A stretch of 26,639 nt of DNA from an uncultured Lachnospiraceae bacterium (GTDB lineage: Bacteria > Bacillota > Clostridia > Lachnospirales > Lachnospiraceae), in the NCBI GenBank assembly GCA_934339365.1, contig CAKRHW010000021.1, forward strand, positions 1 through 26,639, given 5' to 3'. The notes below the pieces were generated by a model that had not been told where the DNA came from, ran no database searches, and saw only the letters and a list, made by a program, of their open reading frames with translations. The stretch's first letter is position 1. Each line of letters starts with the position of its first letter. Below, one piece after another: positions 6,879 to 14,476 of the stretch. The translations under genes were made by a program, and so were the position numbers.

Positions 6879-8105
6879 ATGTTATGCCAATTTACAGTAA
6901 AAAATTTTAAAAGTATAAAAGAAGAGGTAACATTTGACATGCAGGCGGCCGCCATTTCTGAGCATGAAGACAGAATCATTAAGGATAAAGATGAAGAAGT
7001 ATTTTTACCGGTATCTGCAATATATGGACCAAATGGTGGAGGAAAGTCAAATGTTTTAGAGGCATTGCATAGCCTGGTTATAAAAGTATTAAGACCATTA
7101 TACGCTACAAGTAATAATGAAGATGCAGCAATAAAAATGAAAAAGTTAGTAATAGAGCCATTTATTTTTGACAAAGAGACAGAAAATAAGCCTACAGAAT
7201 TTGAATTGTTTTTCAGGACTGCATTAGCGGAATACCGATATGAACTGATTGTAAAAAAAGAGATCATTCAATATGAAAAATTAGATCGTATAAAATTAGA
7301 AACAGGACGTAAATCAGCCCTTTTTGAACGCAATGCAGATGAAATTATTCTGAAGGGGGCATTTGCAAAATTGAAAACAAGTGATGAATTATCAGAAACA
7401 TTACCATTATTGTCTTATCTTGGAATTACTTATAGAAAGAATGAGGTGGTTTTAGATGTGCTGGAATGGTTTGATAAAAAAATTAATTTTCTGAATTATG
7501 GAAATCCTATGCAGGAATTAAGGATGGCTATTGCAAATTCGGATGACGTAAAAAATTTGATGCTTCAGATGATACAGGAGATGGATTTAGATATTGTAGA
7601 TTTTCGTGTAGAAGAAAAAGAAAATGATAGAATTGAAGTGTTTACAAAACATGTAGTTGATAAATATGAGGCTGAATTAAATTTATTTGATGAATCTAGT
7701 GGGACTAAGAAATTATTTGGACTTCTTCCGTTTATTGCAAAAAGTTTGCTAGGTGGAACTACATTAGTAATTGATGAACTCGATGCAAAGATACATCCGG
7801 TATTACTTAGGTACTTGATTATGACGTTTAGCAATATAGAAAAGAATAAAAATGGTGCACAACTTATTTTTACATCACATGATTTATCAACAATGAATAG
7901 TGATGTTTTCAGAAGGGATGAAATTTGGTTTGTTGCAAAGGGAATTTATCAAAATTCAAAATTATATTCTCTTGTAGAATTTAAGAATGAAAAGGGTGAG
8001 TCTGTGAGAAAAGATGCTAAATTTGATAAGCAATATTTAGAGGGAAAATATGGAGCAGATCCTTACCTGAGAAAAATTATAGATTGGGGGATGGTGAATG
8101 GGTAA
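6879..8105 (+). CDS. AAA15/AAA21-family ATPase, partner of RloB (AbiL/PARIS-like)
   Basis: An ABC/SMC-like ATPase. Counting from an upstream ATG at 6864, Walker A GPNGGGKS is at 55-62, a signature-like ESSGTKKL at 277-284, Walker B LVIDELD at 301-307, and a switch FTSHD at 336-340. The N-terminal MLCQFTVKNFKSIKEEV is typical of this group. I choose ATG 6879 (408 aa) because GGAGG at 6866-6870 is correctly spaced for it and would lie inside the gene if 6864 were used. The stop overlaps the RloB gene by 8 bp. Such ATPases paired with a TOPRIM protein sense phage and control the partner in known systems; that role is inferred here. Confidence 0.88.
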   Translation: MLCQFTVKNFKSIKEEVTFDMQAAAISEHEDRIIKDKDEEVFLPVSAIYGPNGGGKSNVLEALHSLVIKVLRPLYATSNNEDAAIKMKKLVIEPFIFDKETENKPTEFELFFRTALAEYRYELIVKKEIIQYEKLDRIKLETGRKSALFERNADEIILKGAFAKLKTSDELSETLPLLSYLGITYRKNEVVLDVLEWFDKKINFLNYGNPMQELRMAIANSDDVKNLMLQMIQEMDLDIVDFRVEEKENDRIEVFTKHVVDKYEAELNLFDESSGTKKLFGLLPFIAKSLLGGTTLVIDELDAKIHPVLLRYLIMTFSNIEKNKNGAQLIFTSHDLSTMNSDVFRRDEIWFVAKGIYQNSKLYSLVEFKNEKGESVRKDAKFDKQYLEGKYGADPYLRKIIDWGMVNG

Positions 8106-8796
8106 AAAGGGTAGGAAAGATAATTGGAAAAAGAAACGTAAGCAGGAATATTTGGAATTAAAGAAATATCGTTATTATATCTTTTGTGAGGGGCAACAGA
8201 CAGAGCCACAGTATTTTAATGGATTTAAAAAGATTATTGAGGAAAATCCAGTTTATAAAGATATGGTACTGATTGAAATAGAGCCTTGTCAGGCAGAAAC
8301 TATGCGTGTAATAGGTATGGCAGAGAAGTATGTAAAAAAGAACAAAATAGAAAAGGGACAAATATGGTGTGTTTATGATAAAGATAGTTTTCCATCAGAA
8401 CATTTTAATAGTGTTATAGAGCGTGCAGAAAATCTAAATAGACAAAATACGGAATTACAGTATCATGCGGCATGGAGCAATGAATGTATTGAATTTTGGT
8501 TTCTTTTGCATTTTGCGTATTATACAGCAAATAATCATCGGACGGATTATTGTTCGTTTTTAAATGATAAGTTTAATGAACTAGGAATTGGAAAATATCA
8601 TAAAAAGATGGAGAACATTTTTGAAATTTTAACAGAAAAAGGAAATCCTAAGTTGGCAATTCGATATGCAAGACGAATTATAGAGGATGGAAAAAACAAG
8701 ACAGCGGCAGAAATTGCACCGGGAACAAAGGTATACAAGTTAGTAGAAGAATTGGCAAAATATTTGCCGGAAAGAATAAAGGCAAGATTTATTTAA
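8098..8796 (+). CDS. rloB: RloB-family TOPRIM-like protein, probable anti-phage effector
   Basis: A 232-residue protein with a basic N-terminus and a TOPRIM-like pattern: strand plus acidic motif IFCEGQQTEP (Glu31) and VYDKDSF (Asp94, Asp96), then SNECIEFWFLLHF (127-139), the hallmark of RloB proteins. In related OLD/TOPRIM proteins these acidic residues bind metal for nuclease activity. The gene starts inside the end of the ATPase gene (8-bp overlap), so the two should be produced together. RloB was first named in Campylobacter restriction loci. From memory, an ATPase/RloB pair also corresponds to the AbiL abortive-infection system, and PARIS (AAA15 plus TOPRIM) is a functional analogue. Nuclease activity is not shown by the sequence alone. 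Confidence 0.85.
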   Translation: MGKKGRKDNWKKKRKQEYLELKKYRYYIFCEGQQTEPQYFNGFKKIIEENPVYKDMVLIEIEPCQAETMRVIGMAEKYVKKNKIEKGQIWCVYDKDSFPSEHFNSVIERAENLNRQNTELQYHAAWSNECIEFWFLLHFAYYTANNHRTDYCSFLNDKFNELGIGKYHKKMENIFEILTEKGNPKLAIRYARRIIEDGKNKTAAEIAPGTKVYKLVEELAKYLPERIKARFI

Positions 8797-8834
8797 GGAT
8801 TTGGTTGCTTAGTTTAATGTGACCAAATCCTTAA
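8793..8834. terminator. Inverted repeat between convergent rloB and pbuX
   Basis: A perfect 13-bp stem (TTAAGGATTTGGT with ACCAAATCCTTAA) encloses a 16-nt loop and overlaps the rloB stop codon. T tracts are poor on both sides. I infer a bidirectional terminator from its place between converging genes. Confidence 0.55.
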
Positions 8835-8860
8835 AATCCATATTTAAGCGGGAGTATCTT

Positions 8861-10186
8861 TTACTCTGGAGTATCCATATTTTGTGGTAAAACGAGGTTT
8901 AAAATAATAGAAACTAAAAATACTACTGCGACGCAGTTTTGGGCGAATATATTTTCTATTATTTTAGGGAAAATGGAAAATAATTCTGGTACCTGTGTAA
9001 AACCGATTCCTATACTAAGGGAAAGTGCTGCAATCGTAATGTTTCTTTGGGTAAATCCGCATTTTCCGATCATCTGTAGTCCGCTGACTACGATATTACC
9101 GAACATCATGAGTGTGCATCCACCTAAAACTGCTTCGGGCAGGGTGGAAAGAAGTGCACCAAAGACAGGAAAGATACCTGCTAATATCATGATTAGTGCA
9201 CCGGAGGCAATCGCATATTTATTTACTACTTTTGTCATGGCGATTAATCCGACGTTCTGACTGAAAGAGGTAATTGGAAGACAGCCAAAAAGTGCGGACA
9301 ATGCACTGACGAAACCGTCACATGCGATGGAGCCGGATGTCTCTTTTGTAGTTGCTTCACGATTTAAGCCGGAAGATGCTAAAGCACAGGTATCTCCGAT
9401 GGTTTCTGTTGCAGAAACGAGGAAAATCAGAGTAACGGAAATAATAGCATGAAGGTTAAATTCGGGCTTAAATGGAAGAAGGGATGGAAGTGAAATGATA
9501 GCAGTGTCGTGCAGACCTGAAAAATCAATCATTCCCATACAAAGAGCAACAAGGTATCCTACAATTAATCCAAATAATACAGACAGCTGTTTCCAATAGG
9601 ACTTGGCAAAAATATGGAATAGAATACAACTTACCAGTGTGATTGTACCAAGAATCCAATGCTTTGCAGATCCAAAGGAATCGCTTCCGCTTCCACCACC
9701 AAAAGATGTGGCACCAACAGATAACAGGGAAAATCCAATGGCTGTTACTACACAGGAAGATACAATAGGGGTAATGAGTTTTATCCAGTAACGTGCGAAA
9801 AGCCCTAAGAATCCTTCTATGATACCGCCGACGAGAACAGCACCGATGATTGCATTATATCCGTAAGCAGGTCCAATAAAACTAAAGATGGATACAAAGG
9901 TAAAACTGATTCCCATAACAATTGGCAGCTGTGAACCAATACGCCAAATAGGGAAAATCTGAATTAAAGTACCAATACCGGCAATAATCATTGCATTCTG
10001 AATTAAGGATGCCGTCTGTGCAGAAGAAAGACCACAAGTAGCAGCAATAATAAAAATAGGAGCAATATTGGCAACAAACATGGCAAGGATGTGTTGTAAT
10101 CCAAATGGAAGAGCCTGTTTTAGAGGAATCTTCTGGTCAAAACACCGTAGCCCATGATTGACTGAAGTCTGATTTGGTGTATTCAT
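8861..10186 (-). CDS. pbuX: Xanthine permease (NCS2 nucleobase:cation symporter)
   Basis: A 441-residue membrane protein of the uracil/xanthine permease family, which imports xanthine with a cation. It shows the family marks GLQHILAMF (residues 29-37, with Gln31-His32), ATETIGDTCALASSG (259-273, with Glu261) and SFSQNVGLIAMTKV (307-320), with about 14 hydrophobic segments. The start codon lies 2 bases after the xpt stop codon, and GGAGG for it sits in the last codons of xpt, so translation is coupled. The xpt-pbuX order is the one known from Bacillus and Clostridia. Family membership is secure; preference for xanthine over uracil or urate is inferred from the partner gene. Confidence 0.93.
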   Translation of the reverse strand: MNTPNQTSVNHGLRCFDQKIPLKQALPFGLQHILAMFVANIAPIFIIAATCGLSSAQTASLIQNAMIIAGIGTLIQIFPIWRIGSQLPIVMGISFTFVSIFSFIGPAYGYNAIIGAVLVGGIIEGFLGLFARYWIKLITPIVSSCVVTAIGFSLLSVGATSFGGGSGSDSFGSAKHWILGTITLVSCILFHIFAKSYWKQLSVLFGLIVGYLVALCMGMIDFSGLHDTAIISLPSLLPFKPEFNLHAIISVTLIFLVSATETIGDTCALASSGLNREATTKETSGSIACDGFVSALSALFGCLPITSFSQNVGLIAMTKVVNKYAIASGALIMILAGIFPVFGALLSTLPEAVLGGCTLMMFGNIVVSGLQMIGKCGFTQRNITIAALSLSIGIGFTQVPELFSIFPKIIENIFAQNCVAVVFLVSIILNLVLPQNMDTPE

Positions 10187-10187
10187 T

Positions 10188-10787
10188 TTATTCCTCCGGT
10201 TCTAGTGGTTGTTTACGAAATACAATCTTGCCGGTGCTGGCATCCATACTGTCAACGATTGCAAGAGATTCTAAATGGTAACCGAGGTTACGAATCGTAA
10301 TTCCACCGGGCTGGAATCCCTTTTCAATTGCGATTCCGATTCCATCAACAGAGGCACCGGATTCTGTAACAATAGAAATGAGTCCCTGAAGTGCACAGCC
10401 ATTTGCAAGAAAATCATCAATGATTAATACATGATCTTCCGGTCCGAGAAACTTTTTGGATACGATTACCTGATTTTTGCATTTGTGAGTGAAAGATTCT
10501 ACTTCTGCAATATACATTTCACCTTCGATATTAATGCTTTTTGATTTTTTGGCAAATACAACTGGTGCATGAAAATATTTGGCAACAATACAGGCAATAC
10601 CGATGCCGGAAGCTTCGATTGTTAAAATCTTGTTGATTGGTTTATCCGCAAATCGGCGTTTGAATTCTGCGCCCATCTGTTCAAATAATTCAATATCCAT
10701 CTGATGATTTAAAAAGCTGTCAACTTTTAATACATTTCCTTCTTTTACAATTCCATCTTTTGTAATTCTTGATTCTAAAAAATTCAT
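10188..10787 (-). CDS. xpt: Xanthine phosphoribosyltransferase
   Basis: A 199-residue type I phosphoribosyltransferase that converts xanthine and PRPP to XMP. The PRPP-binding motif VLIIDDFLANG is at 120-130 and the family start MNFLESRITKDG and KVDSFLNHQMD block match Xpt proteins. KKSKSINIEGEMY (81-92) and the C-terminal VDSMD (about 178-182) are also typical. Length equals that of Bacillus Xpt (about 194). GGAGGTT precedes the ATG. It is first in the operon with pbuX. Transcription probably starts near 10840, leaving a leader of only about 50 nt. Confidence 0.95.
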   Translation of the reverse strand: MNFLESRITKDGIVKEGNVLKVDSFLNHQMDIELFEQMGAEFKRRFADKPINKILTIEASGIGIACIVAKYFHAPVVFAKKSKSINIEGEMYIAEVESFTHKCKNQVIVSKKFLGPEDHVLIIDDFLANGCALQGLISIVTESGASVDGIGIAIEKGFQPGGITIRNLGYHLESLAIVDSMDASTGKIVFRKQPLEPEE

Positions 10788-10876
10788 TTCAACCTCCGTA
10801 TTTTCAATAGCGTTACGGGGATATCCGTAAGCAGTGTTTAATTAGAAGTATAAACGGAAGAATGGGCATTTGTCAA
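10788..10876 (-). promoter_or_regulatory. Promoter and short leader of xpt-pbuX
   Basis: On the minus strand, TTGACA (10876-10871), an 18-bp spacer and TATACT (10852-10847) form a good housekeeping promoter. The leader that follows has one small hairpin (TTACGG with CCGTAA, 10813-10830) and the ribosome site. It is too short and has the wrong sequence for the purine riboswitch usually found here. Confidence 0.65.
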
Positions 10877-10888
10877 TGAGGTGTGTGT

Positions 10889-10914
10889 CACATGCCAAAA
10901 TTATGCATATCTTA
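10889..10914 (+). promoter_or_regulatory. Candidate sporulation promoter (sigma K-like) of dpaAB-asnB
   Basis: CATATCTTA at 10906-10914 fits the sigma-K -10 consensus CATAnnnTA exactly. A CACA at 10889-10892 could be the -35 element, but its spacing is about 2-3 bp shorter than usual. Sigma E, with a related -10, is an alternative. Mother-cell control agrees with the dipicolinate genes downstream. Confidence 0.5.
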
Positions 10915-10938
10915 AAAAGGGAGTGAAAGGAGTTTAGT

Positions 10939-11805
10939 ATGGAACAGGTTCAGATTGCAGTTATTGGTGGAGATTTACGGCTGAAATATTTGTGCAATCT
11001 TTTGGAAAATGAAGGATATCGGGTTCTTAGGTATGGAATTGTTGAGAAGGAAGAAACGGAATGTCATTCATTAAAAGATGCTGTAAAAAATGCCGAAATA
11101 GTTGTGACGGGAATCCCTTTTTCAAAAGGAGAACAGTTATTTGCAAAAATCAGAAAAGAGGATGCTACGGTGCAGCATTTATATGATGAAATGAATGCAC
11201 AGCAAATATTGTTTGGAGGGTGTTTTGCAGAGGAGGAAATTCGGCTTTTCCAAAAAAAGGGAATTACATGTATCGATTTTATGAAAGATGAAACACTGGC
11301 AGTTTTTAATGCGATTGCTACTGCAGAAGGAGCGATTGCCGAGACATTGGTTCGGAAAAAGACGAATTTACAGGGGAGTCAATGCCTTGTGCTGGGATAT
11401 GGCAGATGTGGAAAAGTGATTGCACATAAATTAAAGGGACTAGAAGCAGAGGTAACGGTTTGTGACAGAAGAAGAGAATCTCTGGCTTATGCAAAAGCTT
11501 TTGGGCATCACACGATTTTGCCGGAAGAGTTAGAAAAAAAGATTCATCGATATGCATATGTTTTTAATACCATTCCCAAGCAGGTAATCGGGAGGGAAAT
11601 ATTAAAAAAGATGCCGGAAGATGTTTTGATTATTGATATCGCTTCGAAAGCAGGCGGGGTAGATGATAAAGCAGCGAAAGAATTAGGGAAGAAGGTTTAT
11701 TTAAGCCCGGGACTGCCAGGGAAATATGCACCGTTAGATTCTGCAAAGGGACTGATGGAAGTTATCATAAGAAAGGGGATTGAAGATGGAGTTAAAAGGA
11801 ATTAA
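10939..11805 (+). CDS. dpaA: Dipicolinate synthase subunit A
   Basis: A 288-residue subunit of the enzyme that makes dipicolinic acid from the lysine-pathway intermediate in the mother cell; the product is loaded into the spore core. An N-terminal domain begins QIAVIGGDLRLKYL. The central Rossmann fold has GYGRCGK (153-159) for NAD(P) binding. DIASKAGGVD (233-242) and LPGKYAPLDSA (259-269) are hallmarks of DpaA/SpoVFA. Length matches Bacillus SpoVFA (about 297). AAAGGAG precedes the ATG. The gene overlaps dpaB. Confidence 0.95.
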   Translation: MEQVQIAVIGGDLRLKYLCNLLENEGYRVLRYGIVEKEETECHSLKDAVKNAEIVVTGIPFSKGEQLFAKIRKEDATVQHLYDEMNAQQILFGGCFAEEEIRLFQKKGITCIDFMKDETLAVFNAIATAEGAIAETLVRKKTNLQGSQCLVLGYGRCGKVIAHKLKGLEAEVTVCDRRRESLAYAKAFGHHTILPEELEKKIHRYAYVFNTIPKQVIGREILKKMPEDVLIIDIASKAGGVDDKAAKELGKKVYLSPGLPGKYAPLDSAKGLMEVIIRKGIEDGVKRN

Positions 11806-12388
11806 TGTGGGATTTGCACTGACAGGATCCTTTTGTACATTTGCGAAAACATTTACAGAATTAGAAAAATTAGTGGAAACGGGTGCAGAGGTATTTCCAC
11901 TGTTTTCTGATTCGACTCAGCGGATTGAAAGCAGATTTGGAAAACCATCAGAGTACTTAGAACGAATTCAGAAAATAACAGGAAGAATGCCTATGAGAAG
12001 TATTTCAGAGGTAGAACAGATTGGACCGAAGGGACTTTTTGATATTATGGTAATCTGCCCCTGTACCGGAAATACGGTTGCAAAACTGGCCAATGGAATT
12101 ACGGATACGCCGGCACTGATGGGAGCAAAAGCTCATTTGAGAAATAACAGACCATTGGTACTTTCGATTTCGACAAACGATGCACTGGGAATGAATATGA
12201 AAAATATTGGACTTTTATTAAATACAAAAAACATATATTTTGTACCATTTGGGCAGGATAACCCTGTGAAAAAGGAAAATTCGCTGGTTGCTCATGTAAA
12301 TCTTTTGATTCCTACTTTAGAGCATGCATTAGAAGGAAAGCAGTATCAGCCGGTAGTGAAAGATTATGAGTCAGTGAAAGAATGCTAG
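11786..12388 (+). CDS. dpaB: Dipicolinate synthase subunit B (flavoprotein)
   Basis: A flavoprotein-family subunit that works with DpaA. It begins MELKGINVGFALTGSFCTF, and the motif PCTGNTVAKLANGITDTP is the flavin-binding signature of this family (also seen in phosphopantothenoylcysteine decarboxylases). I choose ATG 11786 (200 aa) over an in-frame TTG two codons earlier, because AAGGGGA lies 7 nt upstream of the ATG. This start overlaps the dpaA end by 20 bp. Length equals Bacillus SpoVFB (200). Its presence with dpaA is direct evidence of a spore former. Confidence 0.95.
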   Translation: MELKGINVGFALTGSFCTFAKTFTELEKLVETGAEVFPLFSDSTQRIESRFGKPSEYLERIQKITGRMPMRSISEVEQIGPKGLFDIMVICPCTGNTVAKLANGITDTPALMGAKAHLRNNRPLVLSISTNDALGMNMKNIGLLLNTKNIYFVPFGQDNPVKKENSLVAHVNLLIPTLEHALEGKQYQPVVKDYESVKEC

Positions 12389-12397
12389 GAGGGTATC

Positions 12398-14251
12398 ATG
12401 TGTGGAATTGCAGGATTTTGCAGTTTTAAAGAAAATTTTAGAATGAAAAGTAAAAAATGGGAAACAATATTAAAACAGATGAATCTCTGTCAAAAGCACC
12501 GGGGACCGGATGGGGAAGGAATCTGTCTTACGGATCATTGTGGCCTTGCGCATGTACGACTTTCCATTCTTGATTTGCAAAAGGGAAGTCAGCCTATGAC
12601 GAAAAAATGGAAAAATAAAGAAGTTACAATTGTGTACAATGGTGAAATATATAATATGAAAGAACTGCGTGATGAATTAATGGCAGAAGGAGCTGTTTTT
12701 GAGACACATTGTGATACAGAAGTGATTCTGTCAGGTTATCTGTTACATGGAGAAGCGTTTGTAAAACGGTTAAATGGGATTTTTGCATTTGCGATTTGGG
12801 ATGGAAGAAGAAAAGCATTGTTTTTGTTTCGGGATCGTCTGGGAGTAAAACCTTTATTTTACACCATTCAGAAGGATACGATTATTTTTGCATCAGAAAT
12901 CAAGGGAATCCTGGCACATCCTTTGGTAGAAGCAGAGGTTGATCAGGAGGGATTATGTGAGATATTTGGTCTGGGTCCTGCAAAAACCTACGGAAAAGGT
13001 GTGTTTAAAGGGATAAAAGAGGTGCTGCCGGGACATTATCTTGTCAGAAAGGATTCTTATCAAAGAGATGTTACGTACTGGAAGTTAGAGAGCCGGTGGC
13101 ATGAAGATTCTTTTGAAGAAACAGTAGATAAAACGGCGGATTTGCTTACCGATGCCGTATCAAAACAAATGTTATCGGATGTACCGATTTGTACGTTTTT
13201 ATCAGGAGGTGTGGATAGTAGTCTGGTGACGGCTATCTGCAGCAAAGAGCTTCAGAAACAGGGAAAAGTTTTAGATACTTTTTCCTTTGATTTTAAGGAT
13301 AATGAGAAAAATTTTAAGGCAAATGCATTTCAACCATCACAGGATCGCCCATGGGTCGATAAGATGAAAGAATTTTCTAAAACCAATCATCATTATTTAG
13401 AATGCAATAATCGGGATCTTTATGAATATTTATTTCGGGCAGTTGATGCAAGAGATCTGCCCTGCATGGCAGATGTAGAGGCATCTATGCTGTATTTTTG
13501 CAGACAGGTGGCAAAAACCAATAAAGTAACTCTGACCGGAGAATGTGCAGATGAAATATTTGGCGGATATCCATGGTTTCATAAAAAAGAATGTTTTGAT
13601 GCAGATATGTTTCCATGGTCTATGGATTTTCAACCGAGAAAAATGCTGTTAAAAGAGGAATGGCTGCAACAACTTCCATTAGAAGAATATGCCAGAGCTG
13701 CTTATGAAAAAACAAGGAAAGAAACACCGGTATTAGAGAAAGAAGATGCAGTGGAAAAGCGCAGAAGAGAAATTTCGTATCTGAATCTGAAATGGTTTAT
13801 GCAGACACTTTTAGACCGGATGGATCGCTGCAGTATGTATGCCGGATTAGAGGCGAGAGTTCCGTTAGCCGATCACCGGATTGTGGAATATGTCTGGAAT
13901 GTTCCATGGGAAATGAAGTGCAAAAATGGAGTAGTAAAGGGACTGCTTAGGGCAGCAGGGGAGAAACATCTGCCAAAAGAAGTCTTATACCGGAAAAAAA
14001 GTCCATATCCAAAAACCTACGATCCATGCTACGAAAAATTGCTAAAAGAAAAGATTCTAGAAGCAATGGAAGAAAAGGATGCAATGATTTCTGTATTTAT
14101 CGATAAAAAGAAATTAGAAAAATTTTTAAAAACCCCATCTGATTATGGAAGACCGTTCTATGGACAGCTTATGGCAGGACCACAACTTTTAGCATATCTT
14201 CTTCAAATAAATTATTGGTTTTCCCATTATAAAATCAGGTGTTTATTATAG
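12398..14251 (+). CDS. asnB: Asparagine synthase (glutamine-hydrolysing)
   Basis: A 617-residue class II amidotransferase that makes asparagine from aspartate, ATP and glutamine. The nucleophile Cys2 follows the initiator Met (MCGIAGF). The glutaminase domain shows RLSILDLQKGSQPM, YNGEIYN (80-86) and HCDTEVI. The synthetase domain has the ATP-binding SGGVDSS (269-275) and ECADEIFGGYPWF. Length is normal. AGGAGGG precedes the start, only 9 bp after dpaB, so it belongs to the dpa operon. This suggests a sporulation-expressed enzyme, comparable to AsnO of Bacillus subtilis; that comparison is by context, not by sequence matching. Confidence 0.93.
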   Translation: MCGIAGFCSFKENFRMKSKKWETILKQMNLCQKHRGPDGEGICLTDHCGLAHVRLSILDLQKGSQPMTKKWKNKEVTIVYNGEIYNMKELRDELMAEGAVFETHCDTEVILSGYLLHGEAFVKRLNGIFAFAIWDGRRKALFLFRDRLGVKPLFYTIQKDTIIFASEIKGILAHPLVEAEVDQEGLCEIFGLGPAKTYGKGVFKGIKEVLPGHYLVRKDSYQRDVTYWKLESRWHEDSFEETVDKTADLLTDAVSKQMLSDVPICTFLSGGVDSSLVTAICSKELQKQGKVLDTFSFDFKDNEKNFKANAFQPSQDRPWVDKMKEFSKTNHHYLECNNRDLYEYLFRAVDARDLPCMADVEASMLYFCRQVAKTNKVTLTGECADEIFGGYPWFHKKECFDADMFPWSMDFQPRKMLLKEEWLQQLPLEEYARAAYEKTRKETPVLEKEDAVEKRRREISYLNLKWFMQTLLDRMDRCSMYAGLEARVPLADHRIVEYVWNVPWEMKCKNGVVKGLLRAAGEKHLPKEVLYRKKSPYPKTYDPCYEKLLKEKILEAMEEKDAMISVFIDKKKLEKFLKTPSDYGRPFYGQLMAGPQLLAYLLQINYWFSHYKIRCLL

Positions 14252-14276
14252 AGATTTTTCAATCCCAAAAGCTAAG

Positions 14277-14332
14277 ATGCCTTTTTACTCAGACTAGGAT
14301 GTAACATTTTTCGTCTTAGTCTGAAAAGGCAT
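14277..14332 (+). repeat. Long bulged hairpin downstream of asnB
   Basis: Outer stem ATGCCTTTT with AAAAGGCAT (9 bp), a 4-nt bulge (TACT), inner 12-bp stem (14290-14301 with 14312-14323, two G-T pairs) and a 10-nt loop. No T tract follows, so it is not a classical terminator. It may be an RNA processing or stabilising element, or a small palindromic repeat. The rest of 14252-14390 shows nothing recognisable. Confidence 0.6.
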
Positions 14333-14390
14333 GGACTGAAAAGGTGAAAGCAGGGGATAGAACGTTCATGGAATTTTCACAAAATTACAA

Positions 14391-14421
14391 TTGACTTAAA
14401 GTAGGGTTTTATCTGTATAAT
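14391..14421 (+). promoter_or_regulatory. Promoter of the DXS-like gene
   Basis: TTGACT (14391-14396) and TATAAT (14416-14421) are separated by 19 bp, slightly longer than ideal. They lie 55 bp before the chosen start codon. Confidence 0.6.
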
Positions 14422-14476
14422 CGTAGAGAAAGGCAAAGAAATTTTGCCGAAAAAACAGCAGAAAAGGGGTAAGTAT

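Noticed and set aside
10788..10938. Purine riboswitch ahead of xpt
   Set aside because: Expected from synteny, but no matching aptamer sequence is visible and the predicted leader is too short.
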